Positions 5,990-8,135 of a stretch of 8,135 nt of DNA are shown here, piece by piece. Under the pieces are notes generated by a model that worked only from the letters and a program-made list of their open reading frames with translations, did not search any database and had not been told where the DNA came from. Position numbers and translations under genes: made by a program. The stretch comes from Myxococcales bacterium (GTDB lineage: Bacteria; Myxococcota; Polyangia; Fen-1088): contig PMCR01000119.1 in the NCBI GenBank assembly GCA_003155465.1, positions 1,742-9,876 on the forward strand. The letters run 5' to 3'. Every line of letters starts with the position of its first letter. The first letter of the stretch is position 1.

Positions 5990-7213
5990 ATGCCTAGCCA
6001 CCGACGGAGATCCGCGCATCGGCGCATGCCCCCAGCCCCCACCAGCCCGCGTCGACTTTGGACTACGATCGTCGCGTCAGCCCTGGCCGTGCTTGTGCTC
6101 GCGCCGATCGTATCCAGGCTGGCCGGAGTTGGCAACGACTACGTCGGTCACCGCAACCTCGCCGTGGAGTTCAAGAATCATCTGACGCTCTACCACCCTC
6201 ACTTCTTGCTTCAGGCTCTCGTGGCGGCAGTCGACGTCCTGCTGCCCGGCGACACGGAGCGGGCGATGATCGTTGCGGTTCTTCTGGCCTATGCCGCTAT
6301 CGCGGCGACCGTTTCCCGAGTCGTACTCAGCCGCACTTCGTCAACTGCCATCGCTCTTACCTTGACGTTCGCCGTCCTACTCGCCTCGTCAGCAGCATTT
6401 CTCTTCCCGCTCGATCGGCACCTGTACTACGGGTACATCCCGGCCAATGTGTTCCACAGCCCGACCATGGTCGTACTCAAGCCGCTGGCATTGGTTTCTT
6501 TCGGCTACGCGACTGCCACGCTTTGGCCCAAGGAGGGGGAGAACGCCCGCAACTGGATTGCCTGTGCCCTGCTGACGCTGGCCTGCGCCCTGGCAAAGCC
6601 GAGCTACACGGTCTGCATCCTCCCTGCGTTGGCAGTTGTCGCAGTGAAGCGGGCTGCGTTCCGCTCGCAGATCGACTGGAGGCTGCTCATATTGGGCTTC
6701 GCCCTGCCCGCCCTTGCGACTCTCGCCTTCCAGTACTACTGGACTTTCAGCGACAGCCAGATTCCGGGTACCATCCCAGGAGCCAAGCACATCGTGTTCG
6801 CGCCGCTGGCCGTCATGAAGCGGTATTCCTCGTGGTTGGCGGTCAAACTGCTTCTCTCCCTGCTGTTCCCCCTTTCAGTTCTTGCCATCAATCTCCGCAG
6901 GGCGCGGGAGGACTCTGCTTTGATGCTGGCGTGGGTTCTTTTCGCGGTTGGCGCCGGGATAGGGTACTTGCTGGCAGAAAGTGGGCCGAGAATGATTCAC
7001 GGGAACATGCTGTGGAGCGCCCAGATCGCGATCTTCATCCTCTTCGTCCAGTCTGCAGCCCACATCGCCGCGTATTTTGGCGGTGCCCTCACAACTTCCA
7101 CGCAAGCGGAACGGCGGCGGGCGATGGCAAGCTTCGGCTGTCTATTGCTGCACACCACGTTTGGGATCGCGCTCTACGTCGGGGAGTACGCCCGGGTCTC
7201 AAGATTCTGGTAG
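5990..7213 (+). CDS. Polytopic membrane protein, GT-C glycosyltransferase-like, unknown substrate
   Basis: This protein has about 407 residues and roughly 10-12 hydrophobic spans. After an Arg-rich, probably cytoplasmic N-terminus (RRR, RR, RR within the first 22 residues), span 1 covers ~23-42. A polar loop follows with N49-D50-Y51-V-G-H54 and then YHPHFLLQ (68-75). An acidic residue in the first external loop is the hallmark position of GT-C enzymes, which move sugars from polyprenyl-phosphate donors on the outer face of the inner membrane. A second motif, N153-V-F-H-S-P-T159 followed by a VLKPLAL helix, resembles a signature I associate with uncharacterised GT-C-like membrane proteins; this is from memory and needs a profile search. 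The enzymatic role is therefore inference. No start has a clear Shine-Dalgarno. ATG 5990 is preferred because codon third positions are less GC-rich upstream; GTG 5900 and ATG 6026 are alternatives. It is divergent from the lipoprotein, and the glycosidase follows 350 bp downstream. Confidence 0.82.
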   Translation: MPSHRRRSAHRRMPPAPTSPRRLWTTIVASALAVLVLAPIVSRLAGVGNDYVGHRNLAVEFKNHLTLYHPHFLLQALVAAVDVLLPGDTERAMIVAVLLAYAAIAATVSRVVLSRTSSTAIALTLTFAVLLASSAAFLFPLDRHLYYGYIPANVFHSPTMVVLKPLALVSFGYATATLWPKEGENARNWIACALLTLACALAKPSYTVCILPALAVVAVKRAAFRSQIDWRLLILGFALPALATLAFQYYWTFSDSQIPGTIPGAKHIVFAPLAVMKRYSSWLAVKLLLSLLFPLSVLAINLRRAREDSALMLAWVLFAVGAGIGYLLAESGPRMIHGNMLWSAQIAIFILFVQSAAHIAAYFGGALTTSTQAERRRAMASFGCLLLHTTFGIALYVGEYARVSRFW

Positions 7214-7563
7214 CCGGGTTCCATCAGCGAAAACCAACGTTGGCAGCGATTCGACGGCTCCTGCGCTTCCAGCGCGCAGAAGTCCAGAAGGTTTGGTCTT
7301 CAAGCTGCCCTCTTCCTGTTGTGACCCGCACGCAGAATGGAAGCACCTGCCTTCATGGCCAGGGACCGTCGTGGCATCTATTGCCGACGAATTTGGCCCG
7401 GCGCGCGATCTGTACTGGCGCATCCAGCGGCCCTCGTCAGATTCGAGCTGGTTTTGCTGCTGTGCACTGGCCTAGAACCAAGTACGCACTCTTCGGTAGG
7501 CTTGTCTTGCGGCTTGGCGTCACTGGTGTCTCGGAGGTTCGCATCGATCAACGGAGGAGTCTC
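7214..7563. other. 350-bp intergenic region before the GH59 gene
   Basis: No gene is supported here. Open frames cross it (for example one ending at 7475 and one at 7567), but they lack start signals, recognisable content or sensible composition. A small inverted repeat, CTGCGC (7261-7266) with GCGCAG (7274-7279), follows the membrane-protein stop but has no T-tract, so it is not a convincing terminator. The region probably contains the promoter and 5' leader of the GH59 gene; I see no clear -35/-10 pair. The length and the fresh Shine-Dalgarno at its end suggest the glycosidase is transcribed on its own. Confidence 0.5.
7553..7559 (+). promoter_or_regulatory. Strong Shine-Dalgarno for the GH59 gene
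   Basis: GGAGGAG lies 4 nt before the ATG at 7564. This fixes the glycosidase start even though it implies an unusually long signal-peptide region. Confidence 0.8.
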
Positions 7564-8135
7564 ATGAAGTACCGCTCTGCTTGCCAGGCCAGCTTGGGGC
7601 TCTCGCTGCTCAGGGCTCGACTCATACGCCGCGAGAGAGCGATTGGACGCCGACTTGGCTCCGGCCACGCGCTCCTCTGCGCGGCACTGGCAACCTGGTG
7701 CCTGGGCCGCGGAGCCGATGCTCTTGCCCAGACCATCACGATCGATGGTACCGGAGCCGGGCGCACCTATGACGGAATCGGAGCGGTGAGTGGCGGCGGC
7801 GGAACTTCCCCCCTGCTCAGAGACTACATCGAGCCCCAGCGCACGCAGATTCTCGACTACCTCTTCAAACCGAACTACGGGGCGGCGCTGCAAGAGGTGT
7901 ACATCGAGATTCCCGGTGACGGCAATTCGACCCAGGGGTCGGAGCTGAGCCACATGCACTCGAAGACCGACGAGAACTACGACCGTGGCTACGAATGGTG
8001 GCTGATGGAAGAGGCAAAGAAGAGAAACCCGTTGATCGTGCTGGATTCCGCAGCGTGGTCGGCTCCGGGGTGGCTCGGCAGTGGCAACTTCTGGTCGCAA
8101 GACACGGCAGACTACCTGTCCAAGTGGATCATGGG
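7564..8135 (+). CDS. Secreted GH59 galactocerebrosidase-like glycosidase, N-terminal 190 residues (cut by window edge)
   Basis: Glycoside hydrolase family 59 enzymes remove beta-galactose from galactosylceramide and related glycolipids by a retaining mechanism on a TIM barrel. The match to animal galactocerebrosidase (GALC), as I remember its sequence, is striking: Y69-DGIGAVSGGGG, QILDYLFKPNYGAAL (95-109), SHMH (129-132), DEN-Y-x-RGYEWWLM (136-148), EAKKRNP (150-156) and W165-S-x-PGWLG (166-172). The catalytic acid/base and nucleophile glutamates lie further on, outside the window, so activity cannot be judged. Residues 1-55 form a long export region: an Arg-rich stretch (17-30), a hydrophobic core (36-47) and an ALA-Q cleavage site after 55. 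The catalytic domain starts right after it (TITIDGTGAG). The enzyme is therefore predicted to be periplasmic or secreted. Full family members have about 650-700 residues. In a bacterium the natural substrate may be a plant or microbial beta-galactoside instead of a sphingolipid. Start confidence is high because of GGAGGAG. Confidence 0.93.
   Translation, partial: MKYRSACQASLGLSLLRARLIRRERAIGRRLGSGHALLCAALATWCLGRGADALAQTITIDGTGAGRTYDGIGAVSGGGGTSPLLRDYIEPQRTQILDYLFKPNYGAALQEVYIEIPGDGNSTQGSELSHMHSKTDENYDRGYEWWLMEEAKKRNPLIVLDSAAWSAPGWLGSGNFWSQDTADYLSKWIM

Noticed and set aside
7234..7243. 10-bp palindrome CCAACGTTGG in the spacer before the GH59 gene
   Set aside because: Several 10-bp palindromes are expected by chance in 8 kb, and nothing around it supports an operator.
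7261..7279. Inverted repeat CTGCGC/GCGCAG as a terminator for the membrane-protein gene
   Set aside because: The stem is short and no T-tract follows it.
7077..7475. Possible small gene running out of the membrane-protein gene into the spacer
   Set aside because: It starts inside the membrane-protein gene in another frame, has no ribosome site, and its Ser/Pro/Cys-rich translation shows no pattern; no remnant of a known family was recognised.

Overview
The window looks like a piece of a high-GC, Gram-negative chromosome, most likely a myxobacterium (Myxococcota/Polyangia) or a close relative. This is inferred from gene content and style, not from a marker gene: GC-rich codon third positions, secreted and lipid-anchored proteins of unknown function, a very Pro/Ala-rich C-terminal tail, a Cys-rich lipoprotein, and a secreted GH59 galactocerebrosidase-like enzyme. 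No rRNA, tRNA, CRISPR array, insertion sequence or integrase was seen.

Layout. (1) 1-624, minus strand: the first 208 codons of a GDP-mannose 4,6-dehydratase (gmd), which runs off the left edge. (2) 701-1936, minus strand: a ~410-residue exported, possibly lipid-anchored protein of unknown family, 76 bp upstream of gmd in the same direction. (3) 2170-5202, plus strand, divergent from gene 2 across a ~230 bp structured spacer: a 1010-residue exported protein. It has two similar-looking alpha/beta segments flanking a helical repeat region, one mid-protein membrane span, two PKG-containing beta-rich repeats, and a disordered tail that ends in PVDL repeats. (4) 5224-5721, minus strand, convergent with gene 3: a 165-residue Cys-rich lipoprotein with an internal duplication. 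(5) about 5990-7213, plus strand, divergent from gene 4: a polytopic membrane protein resembling GT-C-type glycosyltransferases. (6) 7564 to the right edge, plus strand: the first 190 codons of a secreted GH59 galactocerebrosidase-like glycosidase.

How they may work together. gmd makes GDP-4-keto-6-deoxymannose for surface glycans (fucose, rhamnose and related sugars). The GT-C-like protein could be a lipid-linked sugar transferase. The GH59 protein would hydrolyse a beta-galactosyl substrate outside the cell. These share a loose glycan theme, but orientations and spacing do not support one operon. Genes 2 and 3 are a divergent pair that may share control and work in the envelope; this is inference from position only. 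Base composition falls from about 70% G+C inside gene 3 to about 55% in the lipoprotein gene (hand counts of single 60-base lines), so the two halves of the window may have different histories.

Best leads: the domain layout of the 1010-residue protein and the perfect hairpin against its start codon, the animal-GALC-like GH59 N-terminus, and the duplicated 12-cysteine lipoprotein. I found no complete, recognisable new multi-gene system, and I do not claim one.
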